Source: Maricaulis sp047308265 (GTDB taxonomy: Bacteria; Pseudomonadota; Alphaproteobacteria; Caulobacterales; Maricaulaceae). From it: a DNA stretch of 64,000 nt. Below, piece by piece: positions 24,539-32,702 of the stretch (position 1 is the stretch's first letter; each line of letters starts with the position of its first letter). The notes below the pieces were generated by a model, which saw only the letters and a program-made list of their open reading frames with translations, did not search any database and was not told the origin of the DNA. The stretch lies in contig NZ_JBKQWY010000001.1 of assembly GCF_047308265.1 (NCBI RefSeq), positions 558,001-622,000 on the forward strand, read 5' to 3'. The translations under genes were made by a program, and so were the position numbers.

Positions 24539-24859
24539 TCAGAGCGGGAGTTCGCCGCCGCGAATGACATTGATCACCATCAGCACGATGCCGATCTGTA
24601 CACCCAGTCCGAAGGTTGTCGCGGCGGCGGCAAAACCGGCAACAAACGCCAGTAGGACCGCCCGAATTGGCAGCATCAGCAGGGCTCGTGCTCTTTCCGC
24701 ACCGGACCAGCGCGGGCGCGTGAGCTGTTCGATCAAATCATTGAAACCGCCCCGCCAGAGCGACACCGTGACCAGCAACCACAACGCACCCCAGAAAAAG
24801 GGCGCAAACTGCAGCACCACGTCCATTCCGGGCACGGCAAGCAAATCCAGACCATCCAT
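24539..24859 (-). CDS. Small integral membrane protein
   Basis: A 106-residue protein from ATG 24859. There are two long hydrophobic segments, one before and one after a basic loop with LTRPRWSGAERARALL, ending with GLGVQIGIVLMVINVI. No family is recognised. It is divergent from the MacA-like adaptor and precedes the membrane AraC gene by 41 bases. Confidence 0.6.
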   Translation of the reverse strand: MDGLDLLAVPGMDVVLQFAPFFWGALWLLVTVSLWRGGFNDLIEQLTRPRWSGAERARALLMLPIRAVLLAFVAGFAAAATTFGLGVQIGIVLMVINVIRGGELPL

Positions 24860-24984
24860 TGGGAAAACCCCGTCACAACACACCGCAACCTAACTCTTTT
24901 TTGCGACGACTGCATCATTCGCGATGGAAATTGGCGAGATCTCCGTTAGATCACTCCGTACAGGAGTTTTTGGGGTTTTCGAGT

Positions 24985-26448
24985 ATGCTGCAATCTATCC
25001 GTTTGTGGATCATTCTTGCTGTTCTGGCAGGCGGATCCGTTGGGGCCTGGTGGCTATGGGGTCGGTCCGCCGACGGGGCGGTCGGAATTCAGATCGAGAG
25101 CACGCAGGCCGCGTCGGGCGATGTGCGCCGCATCGTGGCAGCCTCCGGCGCCGTGCGGGCCCTGGTGACGGTGGAGGTCGGATCCCAGGTGTCCGGGCAG
25201 ATTGCCGAGCTCAGTGTCGACTTCAACGATGCCGTCGAGGTGGGCCAATTGATCGCGCGCATCAATCCCGAGACGTTCGAGACCCGGGTGACCGAAGCGC
25301 GCGCGAGCCGCGATGTGGCCGCCGCGAACCTGGCTTTGCAGCAGGCCAGTGCCGATCGTGTGCGGGCCAATCTTCGTGCCGCCCAACTCGACCTGGATCG
25401 GGTGCGCACCCTGCATGAACGCGGGAATGCGTCACAGGCCGCTCTGGACAATGCCGAGGCCAGTTTTGATGCGCAAAGCGCGGATCTTGCCGTGGCCCAG
25501 GCCCAGATCGCCAATGCCCGTGCCTCACTGACCCAGCGTGTGGCGACGCTTGATGGTGCGCTGATTGATCTGGAGCGAACGGAAATCCGCTCTCCCATCA
25601 ATGGCGTTGTGGTCGATCGGGCTGTGGATGCCGGTCAGACCGTCGCCGCCAGCCTGTCTGCGCCGACCCTGTTCACCATCGCCCAGGACCTCAGCGAGAT
25701 CCAGATTGATGCCCAGATTGATGAGGCGGATATCGGCCAGATCAGCCGCGGACAGAGCGTGACCTTCACAGTTGATGCTTATCCGGGACTGGAGATGGAG
25801 GGCGTTGTCGAGCAGATCCGTCTGGCGCCGACCACGCTGCAGAATATCGTCACCTATACGGTGGTCGTCTCGGCCAGCAATCCGGGCCAGCGGCTGCTGC
25901 CGGGCATGACGGCCAATATGGACATTATCACGGGCGAACGCACCGACGTCCTGACTGTTCCCAATTCCGCGCTTCGTTTCCGTCCGTCTCCGGCCTTGGC
26001 TTCCCGCACGGTCGCACTGGACAATGAGGCTGGCCAGGGTCGCGCTGGCGGCGGTCGTCCGGGGGGCGGGTCCGGCATGCTCGATCGTATGCTGGCCGGT
26101 CTCGATGTGACAGCGGAACAGCGCGAGGAGATCGGGACAGGCATGCGCCGGATCTTCGGGCGTTTGCAGGGGGCAGGCGGGCCTCCGGACCGCGAGGCCA
26201 TTGGCCGTGAGATTGAAAGCCTGATGCAGGGTATCCTGACCCCTGAACAGATGCAGGCCTATCGCGAACAACGTCGTCTGGCGCGGGAAACCCGCATGGT
26301 GACCGTCTGGGTCGAACGCGAGGACGGCCAGCTGGAGGAGCGTCGCGTCCGTGTCGGAATTGGCGACAGCTCCATCACCGAAGTGGTGGGCGGTCAGCTG
26401 GAGGCGGGCGAGCGTGTGGTCACGCGGGCCCGGGAAGTGCGCTCATGA
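24985..26448 (+). CDS. macA: MacA-like periplasmic adaptor with LTxxQ-containing insertion
   Basis: A 487-residue membrane-fusion protein: inner-membrane anchor (5-26), biotinyl-lipoyl half-motifs around GSQVSGQIAELSVDFNDAVE (67-86) and IRSPINGVVVDRAVDAG (201-217), an alpha-hairpin (100-190), and a beta-barrel. Between about residues 342 and 436 an extra Gly/Arg-rich and helical segment interrupts the membrane-proximal part. It carries VTAEQREEI and LTPEQMQAYREQ, which resemble the LTxxQ motifs of Spy/CpxP. ATG 24985 is chosen because MLQSIRLWIILAV is the anchor. It overlaps the ATPase gene by four bases and forms a tripartite efflux system with it. Confidence 0.88.
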   Translation: MLQSIRLWIILAVLAGGSVGAWWLWGRSADGAVGIQIESTQAASGDVRRIVAASGAVRALVTVEVGSQVSGQIAELSVDFNDAVEVGQLIARINPETFETRVTEARASRDVAAANLALQQASADRVRANLRAAQLDLDRVRTLHERGNASQAALDNAEASFDAQSADLAVAQAQIANARASLTQRVATLDGALIDLERTEIRSPINGVVVDRAVDAGQTVAASLSAPTLFTIAQDLSEIQIDAQIDEADIGQISRGQSVTFTVDAYPGLEMEGVVEQIRLAPTTLQNIVTYTVVVSASNPGQRLLPGMTANMDIITGERTDVLTVPNSALRFRPSPALASRTVALDNEAGQGRAGGGRPGGGSGMLDRMLAGLDVTAEQREEIGTGMRRIFGRLQGAGGPPDREAIGREIESLMQGILTPEQMQAYREQRRLARETRMVTVWVEREDGQLEERRVRVGIGDSSITEVVGGQLEAGERVVTRAREVRS

Positions 26449-27125
26449 GTGCGCTGATCCAGGCTCGCGATCTGGTCAAGACCTATCATATGGGGGACAG
26501 CACGGTGCATGCCCTGGATGGTGTCTCGCTGGACATTGAGCGCGGGGATTATGTCGCCGTGATGGGCACGTCCGGTTCGGGCAAGTCCACCTTCATGAAC
26601 CTTCTCGGCGCACTGGATCGCCCGACATCGGGTACCTTGCAGGTGGGGGAGGCCGACCTCCTGCAGCTTAAGGGCGATGCGGTCGCCAAATTCCGCAATG
26701 AGATGATCGGATTTGTGTTCCAGCAGTTCAATCTACTGCCGCGGACCAGTGCCGTAGACAATGCCGCCCTGCCGCTTGTCTATGCCGGTGTCGCCGGTCC
26801 CGAACGCCGCCGACGGGCGAAGGCCCGGCTGGATCAGGTGGGGCTGGGGGATCGCTCCGGTCACCATCCGACACAATTATCGGGCGGGCAGCAACAGCGT
26901 GTGGCGATCGCGCGTGCCCTGGTCAATGACCCGGTTATCCTGCTGGCTGACGAACCGACGGGCGCGCTCGACAGCCGGACAACCGAGGAAATTCTCGCCA
27001 TTTTTGATGATCTGAACGCTGCCGGGATCACCATCATCCTGGTCACACACGAGGATGATGTGGCCGCACGGGCGCGCCGTCAGCTGGTGTTTCGCGATGG
27101 CAAGGTGGTGGAGGACCGATCATGA
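26445..27125 (+). CDS. macB: MacB-type ABC transporter ATPase
   Basis: A 226-residue nucleotide-binding subunit. Walker A is GTSGSGKS, the Q-loop is in FVFQQFNLLPRTSA, the signature is LSGGQQQRVAIARAL, Walker B is VILLADEPTGALD, and the switch His is in VTHEDDVAARA. It energises efflux or extraction of a lipid, peptide or drug across the envelope with the permease encoded next. In E. coli MacB the ATPase and permease are fused; here they are split, as in LolD/YbbA-like systems. Confidence 0.94.
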   Translation: MSALIQARDLVKTYHMGDSTVHALDGVSLDIERGDYVAVMGTSGSGKSTFMNLLGALDRPTSGTLQVGEADLLQLKGDAVAKFRNEMIGFVFQQFNLLPRTSAVDNAALPLVYAGVAGPERRRRAKARLDQVGLGDRSGHHPTQLSGGQQQRVAIARALVNDPVILLADEPTGALDSRTTEEILAIFDDLNAAGITIILVTHEDDVAARARRQLVFRDGKVVEDRS

Positions 27126-28357
27126 CTCTGTGGGCATCCATTCAACTGGCTCTGACCGCGCTGCGGGTCAATGCCATGCGCTCCAGCCTGGCCATTCTTG
27201 GCGTGATCATCGGCGTGGCCTCCGTCATCGTTCTGGTCTCGATCTCGGAAGGCACAAAACGCGCTGTGGAACAGCAGATCGCCAGCCTGGGTTCCAATCT
27301 CCTGATCATTCGTCCGGGCTCGTCCATGTTTGGCGGTCGTCGTGGCGGCGCAGGCACAGCGACCCCGATGACGGAGGCCGATGCAGCCGCGATACGTGAC
27401 GAGATTGCGGGCATTGCTGGTGTCTCGGGCGAGGTCAGCCTGACCGCGACCCTGGTTTTTGGGGGCACCAATTGGTCGACCCGCGTGCACGGGGTGGAAG
27501 GCGCCTATTTTGGTGTGAGGGACTGGGTGATCGATGAAGGCCAGGCCTTCGCCCAGGCTGACAGCACGTCCGGCGCGCGTTATGCGGTGGTCGGTCAGAC
27601 CATTGTCAACGAGATGTTTGATGGTGCCAGCCCGGTGGGCCAAGTGCTGCGTATCAACGGGACCTCGTTTGAGGTGATCGGAACGGTCGAGCCGAAGGGA
27701 CAAAGTTCCTGGGGGTCGGACCAGGATGACATTGTGTTTGTTCCGCTGCGCACGGCCCGTTCACGTCTGGGTGCGTTTGGCCAGGTCCCGGTCCGCGACC
27801 CGGTCGCAACCATTTATGCGGAAGTGTCGGCAGGTGAGGATACCGGCCGGGTGATCGCCGACATCCAGGATTTGCTGCGGGTCCGTCGGGACATCCAACC
27901 CGGTGCCCAGGATGATTTCAATGTGGGTGACCTTGCCGAATTTATCCGGGCGCGAAACCAGACGGAAAGCCAGCTGGGGCTTTTGCTGGCGGTGGGTGCC
28001 GGGATTGTGCTCCTGGTGGGCGGTATCGGCATTATGAACATCATGCTGGTCTCGGTGACCGAGCGCACACGGGAGATCGGCCTGCGGCTCGCGGTCGGGG
28101 CTCGAAAACGCGATATCCGCAATCAGTTCCTCGTGGAGTCGATCGTGCTGTGTACGTCGGGCGGTCTGATCGGACTGGGGCTGGGGTATGCGGGCACATT
28201 GATCTATGCCCGGCTCGGTGAGCTGGACATTGCTGTGAGCCCGGTGATTGTCGGGATTGCGATCGGAGCCTCGGTGTTTGTCGGGGTGTTTTTCGGCTTT
28301 TACCCGGCTCACAAGGCCAGTCAGCTCGATCCGATCGAAGCCTTGCGCTTTGAGTAA
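27122..28357 (+). CDS. MacB-type ABC transporter permease
   Basis: A 411-residue permease of the FtsX/MacB type. TM1 (about 18-40) reads SSLAILGVIIGVASVIVLVS. A large periplasmic MacB domain follows, then three C-terminal TMs with the conserved VGGIGIMNIMLVSVTERTRE and GLRLAVGARKRDI coupling region, and a final LDPIEALRFE tail. It overlaps the ATPase gene by four bases. With the adaptor and a TolC-type channel encoded elsewhere it would form a mechanotransmission efflux pump. Confidence 0.95.
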   Translation: MTLWASIQLALTALRVNAMRSSLAILGVIIGVASVIVLVSISEGTKRAVEQQIASLGSNLLIIRPGSSMFGGRRGGAGTATPMTEADAAAIRDEIAGIAGVSGEVSLTATLVFGGTNWSTRVHGVEGAYFGVRDWVIDEGQAFAQADSTSGARYAVVGQTIVNEMFDGASPVGQVLRINGTSFEVIGTVEPKGQSSWGSDQDDIVFVPLRTARSRLGAFGQVPVRDPVATIYAEVSAGEDTGRVIADIQDLLRVRRDIQPGAQDDFNVGDLAEFIRARNQTESQLGLLLAVGAGIVLLVGGIGIMNIMLVSVTERTREIGLRLAVGARKRDIRNQFLVESIVLCTSGGLIGLGLGYAGTLIYARLGELDIAVSPVIVGIAIGASVFVGVFFGFYPAHKASQLDPIEALRFE

Positions 28358-30622
28358 CTAGTCTGACCGAGCGGCGGTTGGCAGGGTGAAGGAGAAGACC
28401 GAGCCTTCACCCGGCTGGCTCTCGACCCAGACCCGGCCGCCATGTCGCTCGACCGCCTGCTGTACAATGGCCAGGCCAATGCCCGTGCCCTGGTACACAT
28501 CGCGCGTGTGCAGGCGCTGGAAAGGGGCGAAGATCTTCTCGGCAAACCGCGGATCTATGCCGATGCCATTGTCCTGGATGTGGATCACCCAATGCAGGTC
28601 TTCGCGCTCCGCGGATACAAGGATTTCAGGGGCTGCTTCGCTGCGATACTTCACGGCATTGCCGATAAGGTTTTGCAGGATCTGCCCGATGAGGACCCGA
28701 TCTCCCTGAAGGGCGGGAAGCGTGCTGCGTCTGACACGGGCACCGGCTTCATGGATCGCGGCGTCCAGCCGACTAGTACACTCCTTGACCAGCTCGTCCA
28801 GATCGACCTCTTCCAGCCGCAAGGGCTGGCTGGCCATGCGTGAATAGGTCAGCAGGTCATCAATCAGCTTTTGCATGCGCTGCGCGGCATCGACCAGAAA
28901 GTCCAGACTGCGCAGACCTTCCGGGTCCAGCACGTCCTCATACCGGCGACGGACCAGGCTGGAGAAGGCGGATATCTTGCGCAGGGGTTCCTGCAAGTCA
29001 TGCGAGGCGACGGTTGCGAACCGGTCCAGTTCACGATTGGTCCGTTCCAGCTGATCATAGGCCATGCGCAGGGCACTCACATCGGTCATCACGATGAAAC
29101 ACTGGCGGGTCTGGCCGGACTCATCCTGTTCGGTCAGGGCCGACTGGATCACATCGATGCGCTCGCCTGTCTTGCGGACATATCGCAGGGGGGTGTTGAT
29201 TTGGGTCTCACCCTTGATCATGCGCGGAAAGACCAGCTGCTCAGCCCGTTCGCGGGAATCGGGGCACAGGAAGTCTATGGCAGGGCGCCCGATGACGGCT
29301 TCCCGGTCGTACTCCATGTGCCGCAGCCAGAAGTCTGAGACCTCGGTGATCTCACCCGCCGGATTGATGGTGTAGAGCATGGCCGGCGTCGCGCGATAGA
29401 TAATCTCGAACCGTCGTTTTTCGTCGTCCAGGGCGGAGGATAACTGTTTCCAGTCGGAAATGTCCTGGATGAGACCGGCCGATTGTATCGCCTGGCCCTG
29501 GGCATCGCGTTCGGTGATGCGTCCGATCAATCGATACCAGGTCCAGCCGCCGGATGCGGATCTGAGGCGACAGGTCAATTCATGACTGGCATCGCTCTGG
29601 GACATGTCCGCCGTGAACGGACGACTATCACGAAGAGCCTCGCTGCGGTCATCAGGATGGAGCTGGTCAGGCCAGTGGCTTAGCGAGGTCACGAACTCCC
29701 CGTCCTGGCCTGACAGGCTGCGAGCCGCATCGCCGTAGACACAGACCTTGCCCGTGGCCAGATCTATGCGCCAGTTGGACATGGAGGACGCCTTCAAGGC
29801 CTCCTTGAGTTCGCGTTCGCGATCAATCAGCGCCCGGCGTGTGGTTTCGGTCTCGGTGACATCGGCGACCACACCGGACAGGCGAATGGCCGAGCCCTGC
29901 CGATCAAAATCGGATATGCGGCCGCGAAATTGCAGCCAGCGCCAGGTTTCATCCACCCGCTGAGCCCGACAGGTGATGTCCAGGTCCTGGTCGGAATCCG
30001 CCTTGAGCGCATCAATCGTCGCCATGAAGCCGGGCTGATATTCCGGTGCCAGACATTCCATCAGGCGGGTCAGGCTCATCGTGGCATCGGGCGCCTCAAT
30101 GCCGAGAAATTCATTGATAAATCCTCGGACCGAGCCCAGGCCCGAGCGCAGATCAAAGCTGAATGCGCCTTCCCCCGCCGAGCTGAGGGCAGAACGCAGC
30201 TGCACCTCACTGGCTTCCAGTCGCGATTTCATCTGCAGGCGTTGTGTGACATCGCGGATGATGCACAGGAAGTGTGTGACCTCGCCCGTATCATCGGTCA
30301 CCGGGACACCGACGGTCTCGCCGTTGAAGACGCGTCCACCCTTGGTGCGATAGTGGACAATATAGGGTTCAGGCTGGGCGGGCGCATCGGGGTTGAAGCG
30401 GCGTTTGCCCTGCATTTCGAAGTCGCGGGGGTCGGCGTAGAGAATCTGACCGCGCTTGTCCTGGAGATCGCCCAGAGACCAGCCAAACAGGCTCTCGGCG
30501 GCCGGATTGACCTGAACAATCCGTCGCTCCAGATCAACCACAATGATCGAGTCCGGCGATGCGGAAAACAGCGACCGGAAGTTATTCTCCAGATTCACGT
30601 GAGCCCCCTGCAAGCGCACCAC
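28358..30622 (-). CDS. Soluble histidine kinase with four PAS domains
   Basis: A 754-residue kinase without TM segments. PAS units are at about 11-130, 134-262, 270-392 and 402-520, each ending in a DVT/DIS/DVS-type linker. The HisKA motif VASHDLQEPLRKI has His541. The HATPase domain follows with N-box QNLIGNAVKYRS, G1 DNGIGIDPRFAEKIFAPF and G2 GTGIGLAIV. The listed start is GTG 30622; GTG 30598, after AGGGGG, is an equally good start at MNLENNFRSLF. No response regulator is adjacent, so it is an orphan kinase that may sense redox or light via bound cofactors (not provable here). Confidence 0.93.
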   Translation of the reverse strand: MVRLQGAHVNLENNFRSLFSASPDSIIVVDLERRIVQVNPAAESLFGWSLGDLQDKRGQILYADPRDFEMQGKRRFNPDAPAQPEPYIVHYRTKGGRVFNGETVGVPVTDDTGEVTHFLCIIRDVTQRLQMKSRLEASEVQLRSALSSAGEGAFSFDLRSGLGSVRGFINEFLGIEAPDATMSLTRLMECLAPEYQPGFMATIDALKADSDQDLDITCRAQRVDETWRWLQFRGRISDFDRQGSAIRLSGVVADVTETETTRRALIDRERELKEALKASSMSNWRIDLATGKVCVYGDAARSLSGQDGEFVTSLSHWPDQLHPDDRSEALRDSRPFTADMSQSDASHELTCRLRSASGGWTWYRLIGRITERDAQGQAIQSAGLIQDISDWKQLSSALDDEKRRFEIIYRATPAMLYTINPAGEITEVSDFWLRHMEYDREAVIGRPAIDFLCPDSRERAEQLVFPRMIKGETQINTPLRYVRKTGERIDVIQSALTEQDESGQTRQCFIVMTDVSALRMAYDQLERTNRELDRFATVASHDLQEPLRKISAFSSLVRRRYEDVLDPEGLRSLDFLVDAAQRMQKLIDDLLTYSRMASQPLRLEEVDLDELVKECTSRLDAAIHEAGARVRRSTLPALQGDRVLIGQILQNLIGNAVKYRSEAAPEILVSAEREDLHWVIHIQDNGIGIDPRFAEKIFAPFQRLHTRDVYQGTGIGLAIVQQAVERHGGRVWVESQPGEGSVFSFTLPTAARSD

Positions 30623-30745
30623 TCGTCATGATTCTGGGGGTTGAGGCAATATCACCGCCCCGATCGGTACCGGTGAGACCGGTGCTGGTCAAAAACCGGG
30701 CAATAGCTATTCTCTTCTCTCGGACATCGGGTAAGGGAGTGGCGC

Positions 30746-32602
30746 GTGGAGCGTACAGAACACGACGGGGCGGCTGAGACCCCCATTCTGCAGGTCGAAA
30801 ACCTGAATGTGCGCTTCGATACGCCTGACGGTGAGGTTCACGCCGTTAAAGGTGTGTCGCTGGACATTAAGGCTGGCGAATGCCTGGCGGTTGTGGGTGA
30901 ATCAGGCTCTGGCAAAAGCCAGACCTTCCTGTCGGCGATGGGGCTGCTCGCATCAAATGGCAAGGCGGAAGGGTCGATCAAGTATCGCGGGGAAGAGATC
31001 CTCGGACTGCCCATCCGCAAGCTCAATACCGTGCGCGGCAAGCAGATGACGATGATCTTCCAGGATCCGCTCACCTCGCTGACACCGCATATGAAGGTCG
31101 GTGCGCAGCTGGGCGAGGTCCTGTCAAAACATCTCGGACTGAAGGGCGAGGCAGCTCAGCAACACATGCTGGAATGGCTCGAGCGCGTGAGAATTCCCGA
31201 GGCGCGGCGTCGGCTGGATCAGTTTCCCCATGAGTTGTCCGGGGGCATGCGCCAACGTGTGATGATTGCCATGGCGATGCAGTGCCAGCCGGATTTGCTG
31301 ATCTGTGATGAGCCGACCACGGCGCTGGATGTCACCGTCCAGGCCCAGGTTCTCGATATCATGGACGAGCTGAAGCACGAGACCGGTGCGGCTCTGGCGC
31401 TGATTACCCACGATATGGGTGTCGTTGCTCGGATGGCGGATCGTGTGCAGGTGATGCGGTACGGCGTGTATGTCGAAGAAGGGGATGTGGAACAGATCTT
31501 CGCCGACCCGCAGGACGATTATACGCGCATGCTGCTCGATGCCATGCCACGTCTGGATCAGCCGGACCGCCCCGGCCGTACCGGCCTGGTGCCGGTTCAA
31601 AAGCCGGACGCAGAGCCGCTCCTGGCCGTGGATGACCTGAAAGTTCATTTCCCGATCAAGGTGTCGGGCGGTTTCTTCCCGGACTTCAAAATCTTGCGCG
31701 CGGTCGACGGGGTTAGTTTCGACCTCAAACCCGGCGAGACTGTCGGTGTGGTGGGCGAATCGGGCTGTGGCAAGTCCACGCTCGCGCGGGCCGTGCTCAA
31801 ACTGGTTCCGGCCCATCACGGTACGATCAGCTGGATCGGGCGTGACCTCCTGGGGTTGAAGGATAAAGCGATGCGCGATCTGCGTCAGGATCTCCAGATT
31901 GTCTTCCAGGACCCACTGGCCTCGCTGAACCCGCGCATGACCATTGGTGCCTCGATTGCTGAACCCCTGAACACGCATGCACCCCGCCTCAATTCGGCGG
32001 AGCGCCAGGAGAAGGTTCGCGAGATCATGGCCAAGGTGGGGCTCGACCCGGCCATGATCAATCGTTACCCGCATGAATTGTCCGGTGGTCAGAACCAGCG
32101 TGTCGGGATTGCGCGCGCCATGATCCTTGGCCCCAAGCTGGTGATCTGCGACGAGGCGGTCTCCGCACTGGATGTGTCGATCCAGGCCCAGATCGTGGAT
32201 CTCCTGCTCGAGCTCCAGGGCGAGCTGGATCTGTCGATGATCTTCATCTCCCACGACCTCTCAGTCGTGCGCGAGATCTCCCACCGGGTGATGGTGCTCT
32301 ATCTGGGGCGTGTGGTGGAGATGGCCGATCGCGAACAAATTTATACGGACGCGCGTCATCCCTACACGCAGGCGCTGATCTCGGCCGTGCCGGTCCCCGA
32401 TCCAAAAGTGGAAAAGACCCGCGAACGGATCAAGCTCGAAGGCGATCTGCCGTCTCCGATGGATACACGGGCGCAATTGCGCTTCTTGAAATCCAGGTTG
32501 ATCGACGATCCGGATGCAGAACAGTATCGTCCGAAATTAATCGAAGTGAGCCCGGGGCACTGGGTTGCAGAGCATGATCCGGTGGCCGAACCCGCCTCTT
32601 GA
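30746..32602 (+). CDS. Double-ATPase oligopeptide ABC transporter subunit (YejF/GsiA-like)
   Basis: A 618-residue protein with two complete ABC ATPase halves. The first (12-270) has Walker A GESGSGKS, signature LSGGMRQRV and Walker B LLICDEPTTALDVTVQ. The second (290-590) has GESGCGKST, LSGGQNQRVGIAR and LVICDEAVSALDVSIQ, and an oligopeptide-ABC C-terminal tail. It is a DppD-DppF fusion like YejF. The start is GTG 30746, after AAGGGAG. No permease or binding-protein gene is adjacent, so partners must be elsewhere. A peptidase gene follows. Confidence 0.92.
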   Translation: MERTEHDGAAETPILQVENLNVRFDTPDGEVHAVKGVSLDIKAGECLAVVGESGSGKSQTFLSAMGLLASNGKAEGSIKYRGEEILGLPIRKLNTVRGKQMTMIFQDPLTSLTPHMKVGAQLGEVLSKHLGLKGEAAQQHMLEWLERVRIPEARRRLDQFPHELSGGMRQRVMIAMAMQCQPDLLICDEPTTALDVTVQAQVLDIMDELKHETGAALALITHDMGVVARMADRVQVMRYGVYVEEGDVEQIFADPQDDYTRMLLDAMPRLDQPDRPGRTGLVPVQKPDAEPLLAVDDLKVHFPIKVSGGFFPDFKILRAVDGVSFDLKPGETVGVVGESGCGKSTLARAVLKLVPAHHGTISWIGRDLLGLKDKAMRDLRQDLQIVFQDPLASLNPRMTIGASIAEPLNTHAPRLNSAERQEKVREIMAKVGLDPAMINRYPHELSGGQNQRVGIARAMILGPKLVICDEAVSALDVSIQAQIVDLLLELQGELDLSMIFISHDLSVVREISHRVMVLYLGRVVEMADREQIYTDARHPYTQALISAVPVPDPKVEKTRERIKLEGDLPSPMDTRAQLRFLKSRLIDDPDAEQYRPKLIEVSPGHWVAEHDPVAEPAS

Positions 32603-32702
32603 TCGACTTCTGACAGGGCGATTGCCGCATTTTCATTCGACAGGCCTCGATCAGGCGTTAGGTTGCGATCGGGGAAGCTGTCTGTAATCCAAGAGGATTG
32701 AT

